The notes beneath the pieces were generated by a model. That model was not told the DNA's origin. It was given only the letters and a program-made list of their open reading frames with translations, and did no database searches. A stretch of 64,000 nt of DNA from Acidobacteriota bacterium. Its GTDB lineage: Bacteria; Acidobacteriota; Vicinamibacteria; Vicinamibacterales; UBA823. Positions 7,949-17,030 of this stretch are shown piece after piece. Positions within the stretch are counted from its first letter, which is position 1; every line of letters starts with the position of its first letter. The stretch is from NCBI GenBank assembly GCA_002730525.1, contig PCAK01000020.1, positions 62,001 through 126,000 on the forward strand, read 5' to 3'. A program made the position numbers and the translations under genes.

Positions 7949-10249
7949 ATGCCGTGCTGGGCGCGCCCGCTCGTCGTGCTTCTCGTGATCGGCGGCACCG
8001 GCTGCGCGCCCAACGACGGCGACATTTCCATCTCACGTGCGCGGGCGCACCTGGCGATGCTGGCCGAGACGATCGGCAGCCGGCCGCTCGGGTCGAACGC
8101 GAATGCCGCGGCCCGGACCTACCTGGTCGACGAACTGGAGGGCGCAGGCTTCAACGTCCGCGTGCAGCACGCCCAGGTACGTCTGCCGGCCGTCGGCCTG
8201 ACGGCGGTCGTGGCGAACATCATCGCCGTCGCACCAGGTGCGATCCCGGATGCGCTTGGCCTCCTGGCGCACTACGACTCGGTGGCGGCGGGGCCCGGCG
8301 CGGGCGACGATGCATTCGGCGCGGCGCTGGCGGTCGAGGCCGGACGGACGCTCGCGGCCGAGGCCGGCAGGCGGCACACCGTCATGGTGCTGCTGACCGA
8401 CGGCGAGGAAGCCGGTTTGCTCGGTGCGCGCGCGCTGCTTGACGACCCGGACGTGGCGGAACGCCTCAAGGCCTACGTCAACCTGGAGTCGATCGGCACC
8501 GGCGGACCGGCGTTCCTCTTCGAAACCGGTCCGGACCACGCCGCCCCGCTGGAGGCCTGGGCGCGGGCGGCGCCGGCACCGCGCGGCGCCTCGTTCGCCC
8601 TCGAGATCTATCGACGGCTCCCGCGCGACACCGACTTCTCGGTCTTCCGCCGCGCGGGTATCCCCGGTCTCAACTTCGCGCTGGTCGGCAACAGCTACGC
8701 CTACCACACGGATCGAGACACGGCGGACCGCATCGCTGATCGCACCCTGCGCCGCACCGGCGCGAACGTCGTCGCGACACTGCGCGCGCTCGACCGAACG
8801 GACTGGACCAGCTCACCGCCGAACGCGACGCGATACTTCGACCTGGCCGGGGTCTTCGCGGTGGCCTATGGCGACTCGAGCGGGCGCCTCGTCGCCCTCC
8901 TCGCCCTCCTCCTCGGCGCCGCGGCCTGGTGGCGGGTCGTCGTGCAAGCGACGCGGCTCGTCGGCCTCACACGTCTGGGGCTTGCCGCCGGGTGGGCCGC
9001 GCTCGGCGCCGTGGGAACCGTCGGGGCGATGGTCGTCGTGGCGTGGACGCTCCGTGGCGTCCGGGACGTCCTGCATCCGTGGTACGCGCATCCGGAAGCT
9101 CTGGTGGCGGCGATGCTCGCCGCCGCCGCGCTCGTGGCGGTTGGCCTGGCCGCCCTGGCGGTCAAACTCCGCATGGAAGCCTCGTTGCATCCGCTGGTCG
9201 TATGGTCGGTCGCACTCCCCTGCTGGCTCGCGCTCGCGGGACTCACCGAGTGGGCCGCACCGGCAGCCGCGTTCCTCTGGACGGTGCCGCTCCTTGGCGC
9301 CGGCGCGGTACTGTTGGTCGTCCCACGCTGGACCGCCGGGTCGGCTCGGATGGCGTCGGCGGCCGTGGCCCTGATGGTTGCCGCGCTCTGGGCACAAGAT
9401 GCCTCGCTGCTGCTCGGGTTCCTCGTGACGGTGCTGGGCCGACAGCCGCTCGTCGCGCCCGTCTGGATCCTGCCGGCCTACATCGTGCTGGTCGGGGCGA
9501 CCGCAATCCCGCCGCTGGCCGGGCTCGTGCCCTACGAGCGCCGATGGCCGAGACGCTCGGCGGTGGTCGGGGCCGTGGCGGTTGCTGCCGCGACGGCCTT
9601 CACGGCGGCGTACTTCACGCCCGCGTACTCCACCGATCGGCCGCTGCGGGCGGCAGCGCGATACGTTCAGCTCGAGACCGACGGCTCGGGGCGCTGGGAG
9701 ATCGGCGCGAACGAGCCGACGATCGTCGACGCAGTCCATGACTCACCGCTGGACTGGACGGTGGCGAGCGGCGCGTCCCCAGAACTCACCGACCCCACAG
9801 GCCGGCTCGGGCAACCGTTCGTCTACCAGGCGTTCGGCCCCGGCGGCCATCCGCTGCCGGCATCGATCTCCGCATCGCTCGACCCTGTCGCGACCGGTTC
9901 GCGTCTGCGCGTCACGATGGTCCCGTCACTCGAGGCCACCTCCATCCGGATCGTCCTGCCACCGGGGGTCACGCCGCTCGACGCCAACTGGCCCGGCACG
10001 GTCGATCGCGACGGCACGTGGAGCGCCACCCTGCTGGCCGTCTCGGCCGCGGGCGCGACCTTCGACGCCGTGATACCGGTCAGCGCCGTCGAGGCGATCG
10101 GACGCGGCGTGGCGGTCGTCGAAACGCCGACGCTGCCCGGCAGCCCGGCCGGCGACCTCCCGCCATGGCTCGCACGAGACCGGGTCGCCTGGCGGGCGGT
10201 TGCCAGCTACATCGTGCCGCTCGACTCGATGATCGCCGCGGCACGGTGA
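7949..10249 (+). CDS. M28 family metallopeptidase with C-terminal membrane domain (Fxna-like)
   Basis: The protein has 766 residues. An N-terminal signal or lipoprotein-like segment (GGTGC around residue 19) precedes a zinc aminopeptidase domain. The M28 metal ligands are visible: LLAHYDSVAAGPGAGDDAFG (His/Asp, then bridging Asp), LLTDGEEAGLLGA (Glu-Glu), VNLESIG and the late YHTDRDTAD. From about residue 310 there are eight or so hydrophobic segments, then a C-terminal extracytoplasmic domain, the plan of endoplasmic-reticulum metallopeptidase 1/Fxna-like proteins. It probably trims peptides at the outer face of the inner membrane. A TACGCT element 6 bases before the ATG, without a Shine-Dalgarno sequence, suggests a leaderless message. 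Confidence 0.85.
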   Translation: MPCWARPLVVLLVIGGTGCAPNDGDISISRARAHLAMLAETIGSRPLGSNANAAARTYLVDELEGAGFNVRVQHAQVRLPAVGLTAVVANIIAVAPGAIPDALGLLAHYDSVAAGPGAGDDAFGAALAVEAGRTLAAEAGRRHTVMVLLTDGEEAGLLGARALLDDPDVAERLKAYVNLESIGTGGPAFLFETGPDHAAPLEAWARAAPAPRGASFALEIYRRLPRDTDFSVFRRAGIPGLNFALVGNSYAYHTDRDTADRIADRTLRRTGANVVATLRALDRTDWTSSPPNATRYFDLAGVFAVAYGDSSGRLVALLALLLGAAAWWRVVVQATRLVGLTRLGLAAGWAALGAVGTVGAMVVVAWTLRGVRDVLHPWYAHPEALVAAMLAAAALVAVGLAALAVKLRMEASLHPLVVWSVALPCWLALAGLTEWAAPAAAFLWTVPLLGAGAVLLVVPRWTAGSARMASAAVALMVAALWAQDASLLLGFLVTVLGRQPLVAPVWILPAYIVLVGATAIPPLAGLVPYERRWPRRSAVVGAVAVAAATAFTAAYFTPAYSTDRPLRAAARYVQLETDGSGRWEIGANEPTIVDAVHDSPLDWTVASGASPELTDPTGRLGQPFVYQAFGPGGHPLPASISASLDPVATGSRLRVTMVPSLEATSIRIVLPPGVTPLDANWPGTVDRDGTWSATLLAVSAAGATFDAVIPVSAVEAIGRGVAVVETPTLPGSPAGDLPPWLARDRVAWRAVASYIVPLDSMIAAAR

Positions 10250-10288
10250 CGCGTCCACCCCGATCTGGTACGATTCCCATCGCCCCAC

Positions 10289-10837
10289 ATGATCTGGACA
10301 CCCGCGGAAACTCGGCTCGTTCGCCGATGGATCACGGTCGCCCTCCTGCTCGCGGCGATCATCCGTGTCGACGCCTGGCTGCAGTCGTCGATCCGCGGGC
10401 TCGAGCCGCATCTGAATGCGCTGTTCCCCAAGGCCGCCCGCTTCTCCGGTAAGACCGGCACGCCCGCCCACATCAAGGTGTTCGCGGATGAGGAGCAGCT
10501 GATCGGGTTCGTCTTCTCGACGATCGATGTCGAACCGCTCGAACGCGGCTACGAAGGACCGATCGAAATGCTGGTCGGCATGGATACGGCCGGCAGGCTG
10601 CGCGGGGTCGATCTGATCGCGCATCGGGAGCCCTACGGGTACTTCTCGATCGAACCACCCGAGTTCTCGGCCCAGTTCGTCGGCAAGAGCATCCTCGATC
10701 GGTTCCGAGTCGGAGAGGACGTCGATGGCGTGACGACCGCCACGATCACCGTGTCGAGTGCGACCCGCGTCATCCGCAAGGCGGCGCGCCGCGTGGCTCG
10801 GGAACATCTTGCGAGCGCCGAAAACGATCAGCCGTGA
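10289..10837 (+). CDS. Membrane-anchored FMN-binding domain protein
   Basis: The protein has 182 residues: one N-terminal membrane helix (about 12-30), then an extracytoplasmic FMN-binding domain. IEMLVGMDTAGRLRGVDLIAHREPYGY and the flavinylation-like motif DGVTTATITVSSATR are characteristic of the FMN-bind family (RnfG/NqrC, NosR and NirI N-termini), in which FMN is covalently attached to a Thr. The NosR/NirI type is closest by the E-P-x-G-Y-F phrase, but the Fe-S and polytopic parts of NosR are missing. An ApbE-type flavin transferase would be required and is not in the window. The gene overlaps the next by GTGA, so the two are translationally coupled. Confidence 0.75.
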   Translation: MIWTPAETRLVRRWITVALLLAAIIRVDAWLQSSIRGLEPHLNALFPKAARFSGKTGTPAHIKVFADEEQLIGFVFSTIDVEPLERGYEGPIEMLVGMDTAGRLRGVDLIAHREPYGYFSIEPPEFSAQFVGKSILDRFRVGEDVDGVTTATITVSSATRVIRKAARRVAREHLASAENDQP

Positions 10838-11388
10838 CCCTGCCCGTGCCCACCGCCCGGCGCCTGGCGATCGGTCTCCTGGCGGGTATCATCCTGCTGA
10901 TACCAAGGCCGGCGGCCGCGCAGTGTCCGACCTGGGACGGCCTGCTCGCCGACGAGAGCCTCCTCGACATCACGATCAGCGCCCCGCAGATGGCGGGGCT
11001 GCGGATGTGGTTCGTCTACGTCACGCCAGCGACACTCGGACGGTGCACCCTTGGTGACACGCTGTTCGACACGGCGTCCGCCGAACTGAGCGGAGCGCAG
11101 GATCGGCACGTCTTCTGGATCGGCACCGAGGGCCCGGCGCTGCACCTCTTCCGCCTCGAGCGGATCTACATGATTCAGGAGACGCGGCGATACGACATGG
11201 TGGGCAGCCTGGCGTTGGACTCGCCGGCGACCGTACTGAATGGCAAGCCGCCGCTGACGGCCGAAGCCCTCATCGCGTTCGAAGGCCCGGTCGACTTCGC
11301 CGAGCCGGTCACGATTTTCTACGAAGGGATCATGGGCTCCGTCCCGGGCGAGTACTGGTTCCCCGAGAATCTGGGCTCCGATCGCTGA
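10834..11388 (+). CDS. Exported protein of unknown function coupled to the FMN-binding protein
   Basis: The protein has 184 residues with a clear signal peptide ending at PAAAQ (about residue 29), so it is periplasmic or secreted. The start is a GTG overlapping the stop of the FMN-domain gene, so the two proteins are probably made together. The mature part has two Cys (near residues 30 and 70), many beta-prone stretches, and WFVYVTPATLGRCTLGDTLF and EPVTIFYEGIMGSVPGEYWF segments. I do not recognise the family. A partner or substrate-binding role for the flavoprotein is inferred from coupling alone. Confidence 0.65.
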   Translation: MTLPVPTARRLAIGLLAGIILLIPRPAAAQCPTWDGLLADESLLDITISAPQMAGLRMWFVYVTPATLGRCTLGDTLFDTASAELSGAQDRHVFWIGTEGPALHLFRLERIYMIQETRRYDMVGSLALDSPATVLNGKPPLTAEALIAFEGPVDFAEPVTIFYEGIMGSVPGEYWFPENLGSDR

Positions 11389-11467
11389 ACATCGGTCAGT
11401 CCGGCCTCGTCCAAGAGAGTGACCCGCCCTGACGGGGCACGGTCGACCATTCGAGACAGGCACGCTA

Positions 11468-12406
11468 ATGAAGGTCGTCATGCCCGGCGGCTCGGGATTC
11501 CTCGGACGCGCGCTGGCCGATGCGCTGCTGCAGGACGGCCATGAAGTCGTCGTCCTGACACGAGCGCTCCAGCCTGGTGTGGTCGTCCACGAGGCGGGTA
11601 CCGGTCTGCCGGGCCTGTCCAACGCCGGCTGGCGCCCGGACGGCACGGACGGCGCCGGGCAGTGGGCGGCGGTCGTCGACGGCGCCGACGCGGTCGTCAA
11701 CTTGACTGGCGAGTCGATTGCCGCGCGCCGGTGGTCCACTGCACAGAAGACGCGCATCCGCGACTCCCGCGTGCTCGCCACACAGTCGGTCGTGGGCGCC
11801 ATCCGGGTGGCGGCCAACCCACCGGCGACGCTCGTCAACGCCTCGGCTATCGGCTACTACGGGAATCGGGACGACGAGGAACTGGACGAGGCCTCGTCGG
11901 CCGGCGACGATTTTCTCGCCGGCAGCTGCGTCGACTGGGAAGCGGCCGCGCGCGAGGCTGAAGCCAGCATCCATCGGCTGGTCATTCTGCGCGGGGGCGT
12001 GGCGCTCGACCGCAACGGTGGACCGCTGGAACGCATGGTGTTGCCGTTCAAGCTGTTCGTCGGCGGGCCGCTAGGATCGGGCCGGCAGTACATCTCCTGG
12101 ATTCATCGCGCCGACTGGGTGGATCTCGTGCGTTGGGTGCTGGCCACCCCGACCGCCGCGGGAGTGCTCAACGCGACGGCACCGGCGCCGGTGACGAATC
12201 TGGAGTTCTCGAAGGCCCTCGGCCATGCGCTGGACCGGCCGAGCTTCCTGCCCACACCGCCGTTCGCCCTGCGCCTCGCCCTGGGCGAACTCGCAGACGC
12301 GCTCCTCCTGGGCGGCCAGCGGGTGTTGCCGTCCAAGGCGCTCGAACTAGGCTTCAGCTTCCGCTTCTCGACGATCACCCACGCGCTGGTTTCTATCCTT
12401 CAGTAG
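11468..12406 (+). CDS. NAD(P)-dependent epimerase, TIGR01777/SDR39U1 family
   Basis: The protein has 312 residues, the usual size for this family of extended-SDR proteins (E. coli YfcH, human SDR39U1). The N-terminal Rossmann motif is GGSGFLGRALADALL (residues 7-21), and VVNLTGESIAARRW is a family signature. ASAIGYYGNRDDEELDE contains the Y of the pseudo-catalytic site and the C-terminal domain has VLPSKALELGFSFRF, all diagnostic. The substrate is unknown; eukaryotic and cyanobacterial members are linked to cell division, but no such context is seen here. It stands alone after an 80-base gap and is followed by a REP-like repeat. Confidence 0.9.
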   Translation: MKVVMPGGSGFLGRALADALLQDGHEVVVLTRALQPGVVVHEAGTGLPGLSNAGWRPDGTDGAGQWAAVVDGADAVVNLTGESIAARRWSTAQKTRIRDSRVLATQSVVGAIRVAANPPATLVNASAIGYYGNRDDEELDEASSAGDDFLAGSCVDWEAAAREAEASIHRLVILRGGVALDRNGGPLERMVLPFKLFVGGPLGSGRQYISWIHRADWVDLVRWVLATPTAAGVLNATAPAPVTNLEFSKALGHALDRPSFLPTPPFALRLALGELADALLLGGQRVLPSKALELGFSFRFSTITHALVSILQ

Positions 12407-12419
12407 GCGGCCTACCGTC

Positions 12420-12480
12420 GGGTGGCGCGGGCCTTCAGGCCCGCGAGCGGAGGAGGGCTTCGCCTTCGGCTCGTCCTACA
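12420..12480. repeat. REP-like palindromic element, copy 1
   Basis: Between two convergent genes. GCGGGCCT (12427-12434) and AGGCCCGC (12437-12444) form a perfect 8-bp stem with a TC apex, flanked by a second imperfect hairpin at about 12450-12475. The first hairpin with its central TTCAG is shared with copies at 32934 and 56297. This type of short extragenic palindrome is often mobilised by RAYT transposases, none of which is in the window. Confidence 0.7.
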
Positions 12481-12499
12481 TGCCGTGGGCGTCCTGCTA

Positions 12500-15139
12500 T
12501 CAGGGGGCGGCGGCGACGCTGATCAGGTTGGCCAGCAAGCGGTAGGCGCCCTCGGTGCCGGCCGGGAGCTGGCGCCACAGGCCGAGCGCGACATAGAGCC
12601 AGCGCCCCTGTCCCAACCGCGCCTCGACCAGTGCGCCGTCCTTGACGCCGGGGTTGTTCTCGAACGGATCTTCCATCGAGACCAGGTCGACGTACTGCGG
12701 AGCGCGCTCGCCCAGAAAGTACAGGCCGCGCTCCTGGACCCAGCCGTCCCAGACGGCTGCGTCGATTGGATTCGGCTCGTTGAACAAAGGATGGTTCGGC
12801 ACGAGCAATTCCACCGGAGCGCCTTCGTCGGTAATTCGGTTTCGACTCACCTGCGCCGGAAACGGTCCGTACTGCGCGTCGTTGAAGCCGAACTTGTTGT
12901 ACTGCACGATGACCGTGCCACCATCCTCGACGAAGCTCATCAAACGATCGTTGTGCGCGCGCAAATCGGCATCCAGCTCGTAGGCGCGCACGCCCGTGAT
13001 GATGAGGTCGTACTTCGACAGGTCGCCCCAGGCCAGGTCGTCACCGCTCAGCCGCTCGACCCGACCGCCCAACTGCTCGATCGCCGTCGGCATCTGGTCG
13101 CCCGCGCCCATGACGTACCCCACCAGCACATCTGACGCGACCAGCACGTCGATCACCTTGATGCGCGCTTCGGCGGTCGTGCTCAGGTGGCGCGGCTGCG
13201 TGTGCGGGTACTCGACGACCTGGTACCCCCGATCGAACGTCGCTCCGTCGCTGGTCACCCGCGCGGTCACCGCGTGATCTCCCGCAGCCGCCCCCGCCGC
13301 CGGTGTGACGAAGAAGCGCACCGTGCGCTCCTCGTCCTCGCGAGTAAACGCGATCGACGCCTCGGCGGGCTCTACCTGCCATCCGGTCGGCACGTCGAGC
13401 GCCACCTCGGCGCCGGTCGGCTCCGCGCCGCGATTGGAGACGATTACCCGAAGCTCGCGGGGCGACCCGCTCCCGGCCGGCGCGACGGCGATCTCCGGCG
13501 ATACCTGGACCGCCAGGCGCGGCACGACGTTCAGCTCGGTCCGCTTCTCGCCGCTGAAGATCTCCTTCTCGTAGCGGAACTGAATAGGGACCCGCACCGA
13601 GACCTGCTCACGAGAGAAGCCGATGGCGAAGGTCGCCTGGAAGGGTGTCGGCTCGAACGGCAGTCCGAACCCGGCGTCGTCGTCGAAGCGGTATCGCGCA
13701 GCGTCGGGCAGCCGGGAAAAGTACAGTGTCGTCAGGTCCGCCGCAGCGGGCACGCTGAGATACGAGTCGCAGGTGTAGACGCCGCCGGCCGCCACGACGT
13801 CGGCGCCGCACCCCAGCGCCGCACCGTCGAACCCTTCGAACGAGACGCGCCGCACGGCCAGGTCGGCCGCCCCGCGGTTGGCCACCAGCGCCGAGACCCG
13901 GACCGGCTGCCCCGCCGTCACCACGCCGTCATCGGCCAGGGCCTCGAGGCGGACACCGTGGGCCAGAATCACCGCACGCTGGAACTGGTCTTCCTTCTGC
14001 GCCAAACGGAAGTCGATCTCGAATACGGCCTCGTCGCTCAACCCGAACGTCCGTAGCTGGCCACGCAGGTTCCTGACTGCGGCCAAGCCGGTCAACAGCG
14101 GTCGCCGGGTGGCGTCGATCCCCGACTCGGTGAATTGCCGCTGCGCCTCGCGCGCCTGCTGCGCGAGGCTGGTCAGGGCGACGGTGAGCCCGCGCGGCGC
14201 CCGGGCACCGGCATACTGAACCAGGCCCGCCAGGCTCGTATCGATACCGTCGAACAGCGGTGCGTCGTCGCCGCCGTTGCGGTTCGCAATCGTCGAGTCG
14301 GCCAGCGTATACCGAGCCCGGGAGTCTCCCGGCAGCCGCAGGACCTGCGGCATCCCCTGGCACTTGTGCATGCTCCGGGCTTCGCTCCCGATATCGGCGT
14401 AGGTGCGGCCGAGAAGCGGGTCGAAACCGCCGAGGTCGATCGTCTCGAGCCCCTCGGCGTCCGCTCCAGCCGGCGCGCCCCGGAACCCGGCGCTGAAGTA
14501 GAACTTCTTGGCTTGCCACGGTCGGAGGCCACCGGCAATCTGCTCGGGAAACTGCGTCGGGTCAGCCGCGGCCCGGAAGGCTTCCCGCGCGAGGATGGCC
14601 GACGCCTGGTGGTGCTGGCCGCCGCCGCCGCCAGTCGGACGTAGGCCGGTGATGACGTCCGGACGCAGCGTGCGGATCATCCGCACGAAGTCGCCCAGGA
14701 TCTCCTGCCGGCCCCACCGCTCGAACGTTTCCTCCACGCTGAACGAGTAGCCGAAGTCGACCGCGCGGGTGAAGTACTGCTCGGCTCCGTCGAACCGATG
14801 GGCCGCGAGCAATTCCTCTGTCCGCAGCACCGCCAGCGCGTCGAACAACTCGGCCCCGATCTCGTTCTGTCCGCCGTCACCGCGCGTGGCCGAGACCAGG
14901 GCCGTGCGGATGCCCTGGCCGTGGCTCAGCAGCGCCAGTAGTGCATTGTTCTCGTCGTCGGGGTGGGCCGTCGCCATCATGAACGAGCCGACGGTGGTCA
15001 GTTTGCGAAGCACCAGGCCGAGGCCGGCGTGACCTTCCTCGTCGGCCACGGGCCGGACCTGCATCTGAGCCTGGAGGAGCGACGCCGCAACGCCGCCGGC
15101 CACGAGCACCAGCACGAACGCGCTTAGCTGTCTGAGCAT
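12500..15139 (-). CDS. Large exported PIG-L (LmbE) family deacetylase
   Basis: The protein has 879 residues from the ATG at 15139. A signal peptide (residues 1-25) is followed by a PIG-L catalytic domain with the zinc motif AHPDDE at 58-63 and, about 150 residues later, GGGGGQHHQASA with the third metal ligand. After about residue 310 come beta-rich domains with an NPCBM/NEW2-like phrase (ELRVIVSNRGAEPTGAEVAL). A C-terminal ThuA/GATase-like part has YDLIITGVRAYELDADL and VQYNKFGFN. Large secreted LmbE proteins with this layout are common in Acidobacteria and Bacteroidetes and are assumed to de-N-acetylate sugars. It lies 29 bases downstream of bshA on the same strand, so cotranscription is possible, but it is not part of the bacillithiol pathway. 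Confidence 0.82.
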   Translation of the reverse strand: MLRQLSAFVLVLVAGGVAASLLQAQMQVRPVADEEGHAGLGLVLRKLTTVGSFMMATAHPDDENNALLALLSHGQGIRTALVSATRGDGGQNEIGAELFDALAVLRTEELLAAHRFDGAEQYFTRAVDFGYSFSVEETFERWGRQEILGDFVRMIRTLRPDVITGLRPTGGGGGQHHQASAILAREAFRAAADPTQFPEQIAGGLRPWQAKKFYFSAGFRGAPAGADAEGLETIDLGGFDPLLGRTYADIGSEARSMHKCQGMPQVLRLPGDSRARYTLADSTIANRNGGDDAPLFDGIDTSLAGLVQYAGARAPRGLTVALTSLAQQAREAQRQFTESGIDATRRPLLTGLAAVRNLRGQLRTFGLSDEAVFEIDFRLAQKEDQFQRAVILAHGVRLEALADDGVVTAGQPVRVSALVANRGAADLAVRRVSFEGFDGAALGCGADVVAAGGVYTCDSYLSVPAAADLTTLYFSRLPDAARYRFDDDAGFGLPFEPTPFQATFAIGFSREQVSVRVPIQFRYEKEIFSGEKRTELNVVPRLAVQVSPEIAVAPAGSGSPRELRVIVSNRGAEPTGAEVALDVPTGWQVEPAEASIAFTREDEERTVRFFVTPAAGAAAGDHAVTARVTSDGATFDRGYQVVEYPHTQPRHLSTTAEARIKVIDVLVASDVLVGYVMGAGDQMPTAIEQLGGRVERLSGDDLAWGDLSKYDLIITGVRAYELDADLRAHNDRLMSFVEDGGTVIVQYNKFGFNDAQYGPFPAQVSRNRITDEGAPVELLVPNHPLFNEPNPIDAAVWDGWVQERGLYFLGERAPQYVDLVSMEDPFENNPGVKDGALVEARLGQGRWLYVALGLWRQLPAGTEGAYRLLANLISVAAAP

Positions 15140-15168
15140 GAAACGCCTTCGACTATATCGCACTCGGC

Positions 15169-16311
15169 TCAGCCGCCGCCGGCGACCTCCCTGTAGTAGT
15201 CCTCGTAGCGTGGCACGATCGCATCGGCGCAATACTTCTTCCGCGCCACGTCGCGGCCCGCCTCGGCGACCTCACGATGCCGGGATTCGTCGGTCAACAG
15301 CGCCACGGCGCTGTCGGCCATCGCGGCCAGGTCATCGGGGGGATGCAGGTAGCCGCTCACGCCGTGCTCGATCACCTCGGGCAGTCCACCCACGCGCGAG
15401 GCGACGACCGGCGTCTCGCAGGCCATCGCTTCGAGCGCAGCCAGGCCGAACCCTTCGGTGGCCGACGGCAGCAGGGCCAGATCGGCCGCCGAGAGGAGCG
15501 GCACGATCTGCTCCTGCTCGCCGAGCGACTCGACCGCATCGGCCAGCCCAAGTTCTCGCGCCTGCTCGCACGCCGGAGCGAGCTCTGGGCCCTCCCCCAC
15601 GAAGACCAGCCGCGCGGGCACGCGCGCGTGAATCCGGCGGAAGATTTCGACCACGGCGTCGACCCGCTTCACCGGCCTGAAATTCGACACGTGGATGACG
15701 AGCTTCGTCGCCGGGTCGTCGCCGGCCAGCCGCGCGCGGAGCGCAGGATCGGGCATTCGGCGATAGCGATCGCAGTCGAGGAAGTTCGGGATCACCCGGA
15801 TGTCGGCGCCGACCGACAACTCGCGAATCGTTTCGGCCTTGAGGCTCTCCGAGACGGTGGTCACCCCGTCCGACTGATCGATGCAGAACGTGACCGTGCG
15901 GGAGTACGACGGATCCGCGCCGACCAGGGTCACGTCGGTGCCGTGCAGCGTCGTGATCACCTTCGGGACGCGGTCGTCGCCACTCGTGGCAAGAATCTGC
16001 CGGGCCAGGTACGCGCCCGCGGCATGCGGGATCGCGTAGTGCGCGTGAATGACGTCGAGCGAGAACTCGCGTGACACCTGCACGAGCTTGTTCGCCAGCG
16101 ACAGCAGGTACTGCGGTTCCCGCAGCGGCGGATAGAGCGGCGCCTGGACCGGGTGAAAGCCGAGGCCGGGGTGATAGTCGCCAAAGCGGAACGGCAATTC
16201 GCTGGAGACCAGGCGCACCTGGTGCCCGCGTCCCGCGAGCGCGCGACCCAGTTCCGTGGCGACGATGCCGCTGCCGCCGACCGACGCGTAGCAGACGATG
16301 CCGATGTTCAC
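15169..16311 (-). CDS. bshA: Bacillithiol biosynthesis glycosyltransferase BshA
   Basis: The protein has 380 residues from a GTG that overlaps the bshB1 stop (GTGA); the family is about 375-385. BshA joins UDP-GlcNAc to L-malate, the first step of bacillithiol synthesis. It is a GT4 fold: N-terminal [20 protein letters not shown] with the GGSG donor loop, [21 protein letters not shown] and VSNFRPVKR, and the C-terminal retaining motif with the catalytic Glu in [17 protein letters not shown]. The phrases YASVGGSG and TTLHGTD are specific to BshA among GT4 enzymes. The next step enzyme is encoded immediately upstream, which supports the assignment. The first half of the longer open frame is shadow sequence. 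Confidence 0.92.
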   Translation of the reverse strand: MNIGIVCYASVGGSGIVATELGRALAGRGHQVRLVSSELPFRFGDYHPGLGFHPVQAPLYPPLREPQYLLSLANKLVQVSREFSLDVIHAHYAIPHAAGAYLARQILATSGDDRVPKVITTLHGTDVTLVGADPSYSRTVTFCIDQSDGVTTVSESLKAETIRELSVGADIRVIPNFLDCDRYRRMPDPALRARLAGDDPATKLVIHVSNFRPVKRVDAVVEIFRRIHARVPARLVFVGEGPELAPACEQARELGLADAVESLGEQEQIVPLLSAADLALLPSATEGFGLAALEAMACETPVVASRVGGLPEVIEHGVSGYLHPPDDLAAMADSAVALLTDESRHREVAEAGRDVARKKYCADAIVPRYEDYYREVAGGG

Positions 16312-17024
16312 GGCGTCTCCGGCCCCTCGTCGCGCAGCAGGCCCTGTCGCACGATCGGCTCGGTCACGACGAAACCCTCGGCAAACGCGACGCCCAGACG
16401 GGCACCGAAGTGCTCGTCGCGCGACTCCACCAGGCGGAGGAACGACGGAGCGTTCAGACGGGTCGCCACGGCGGTGTCGGAAGCGGCCTCGAACTGCGAT
16501 GCGTGGCACCGCAAGGCCTGGCGCTTCGTCTCGTAATGCGCGGACACGTCGACGACGAACGACGGCTGCGTCGTGTCGTTGATGAAGTAGTGACAGACCC
16601 AGTTGGGTCGCCAGGGCTCGCCCGCGATCTTGGCGCGGCGCAACCCGGCCGCGAACACGGCCGCCGTCACCAGCCGGCTGCCGCCCGCATGGTCAGGATG
16701 TCGGTCTTGCCCGTACGGCGCCGCCACGGTGCGCGGTCGACAGCGCCGAATGAACTCGGCCGCGGCGCGCACCTGGTCGGAATCGTCCCGCAGTCCACCG
16801 TCGGGCAGCCCGAGGTTCTCGCGCCAGCTCGCACCCAGCACGCGGGCGGCTGCCTGCGCTTCCTCGAGTCTCACCTCGACCGTCCCGTTGCTGCCTAGTT
16901 CCCCCCGGGTCAGATCGCACAGCCCGACCCGGTCGCCGGCACGGGCATGCTTCGCCAACGTGCCGCCGAGGCCGATCTCGATGTCGTCAGGATGCGGCCC
17001 GAAGGCCAGGACGTCGACTTGCAT
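16308..17024 (-). CDS. bshB1: Bacillithiol biosynthesis deacetylase BshB1
   Basis: The protein has 238 residues, matching the family length. This zinc deacetylase removes acetate from GlcNAc-malate, the second step of bacillithiol synthesis. It is PIG-L type: GPHPDDIEIGLGGTLA (residues 9-24) with the His/Asp/Asp metal motif and TRGELGSNGTVEVR, a BshB1 signature. The third ligand lies in YGQDRHPDH, followed by VCHYFINDTT in the active-site lid. It overlaps bshA by 4 bases, so the two are translationally coupled. The ligase for the third step (BshC) is not in the window and should be elsewhere in the genome if the thiol is made. Confidence 0.92.
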   Translation of the reverse strand: MQVDVLAFGPHPDDIEIGLGGTLAKHARAGDRVGLCDLTRGELGSNGTVEVRLEEAQAAARVLGASWRENLGLPDGGLRDDSDQVRAAAEFIRRCRPRTVAAPYGQDRHPDHAGGSRLVTAAVFAAGLRRAKIAGEPWRPNWVCHYFINDTTQPSFVVDVSAHYETKRQALRCHASQFEAASDTAVATRLNAPSFLRLVESRDEHFGARLGVAFAEGFVVTEPIVRQGLLRDEGPETP

Positions 17025-17030
17025 GATGTG

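Noticed and set aside
11718-12522. Several alternative frames over the epimerase region
   Set aside because: Arg/Ala/Pro-rich shadow frames of the TIGR01777 gene, typical of high-GC DNA.
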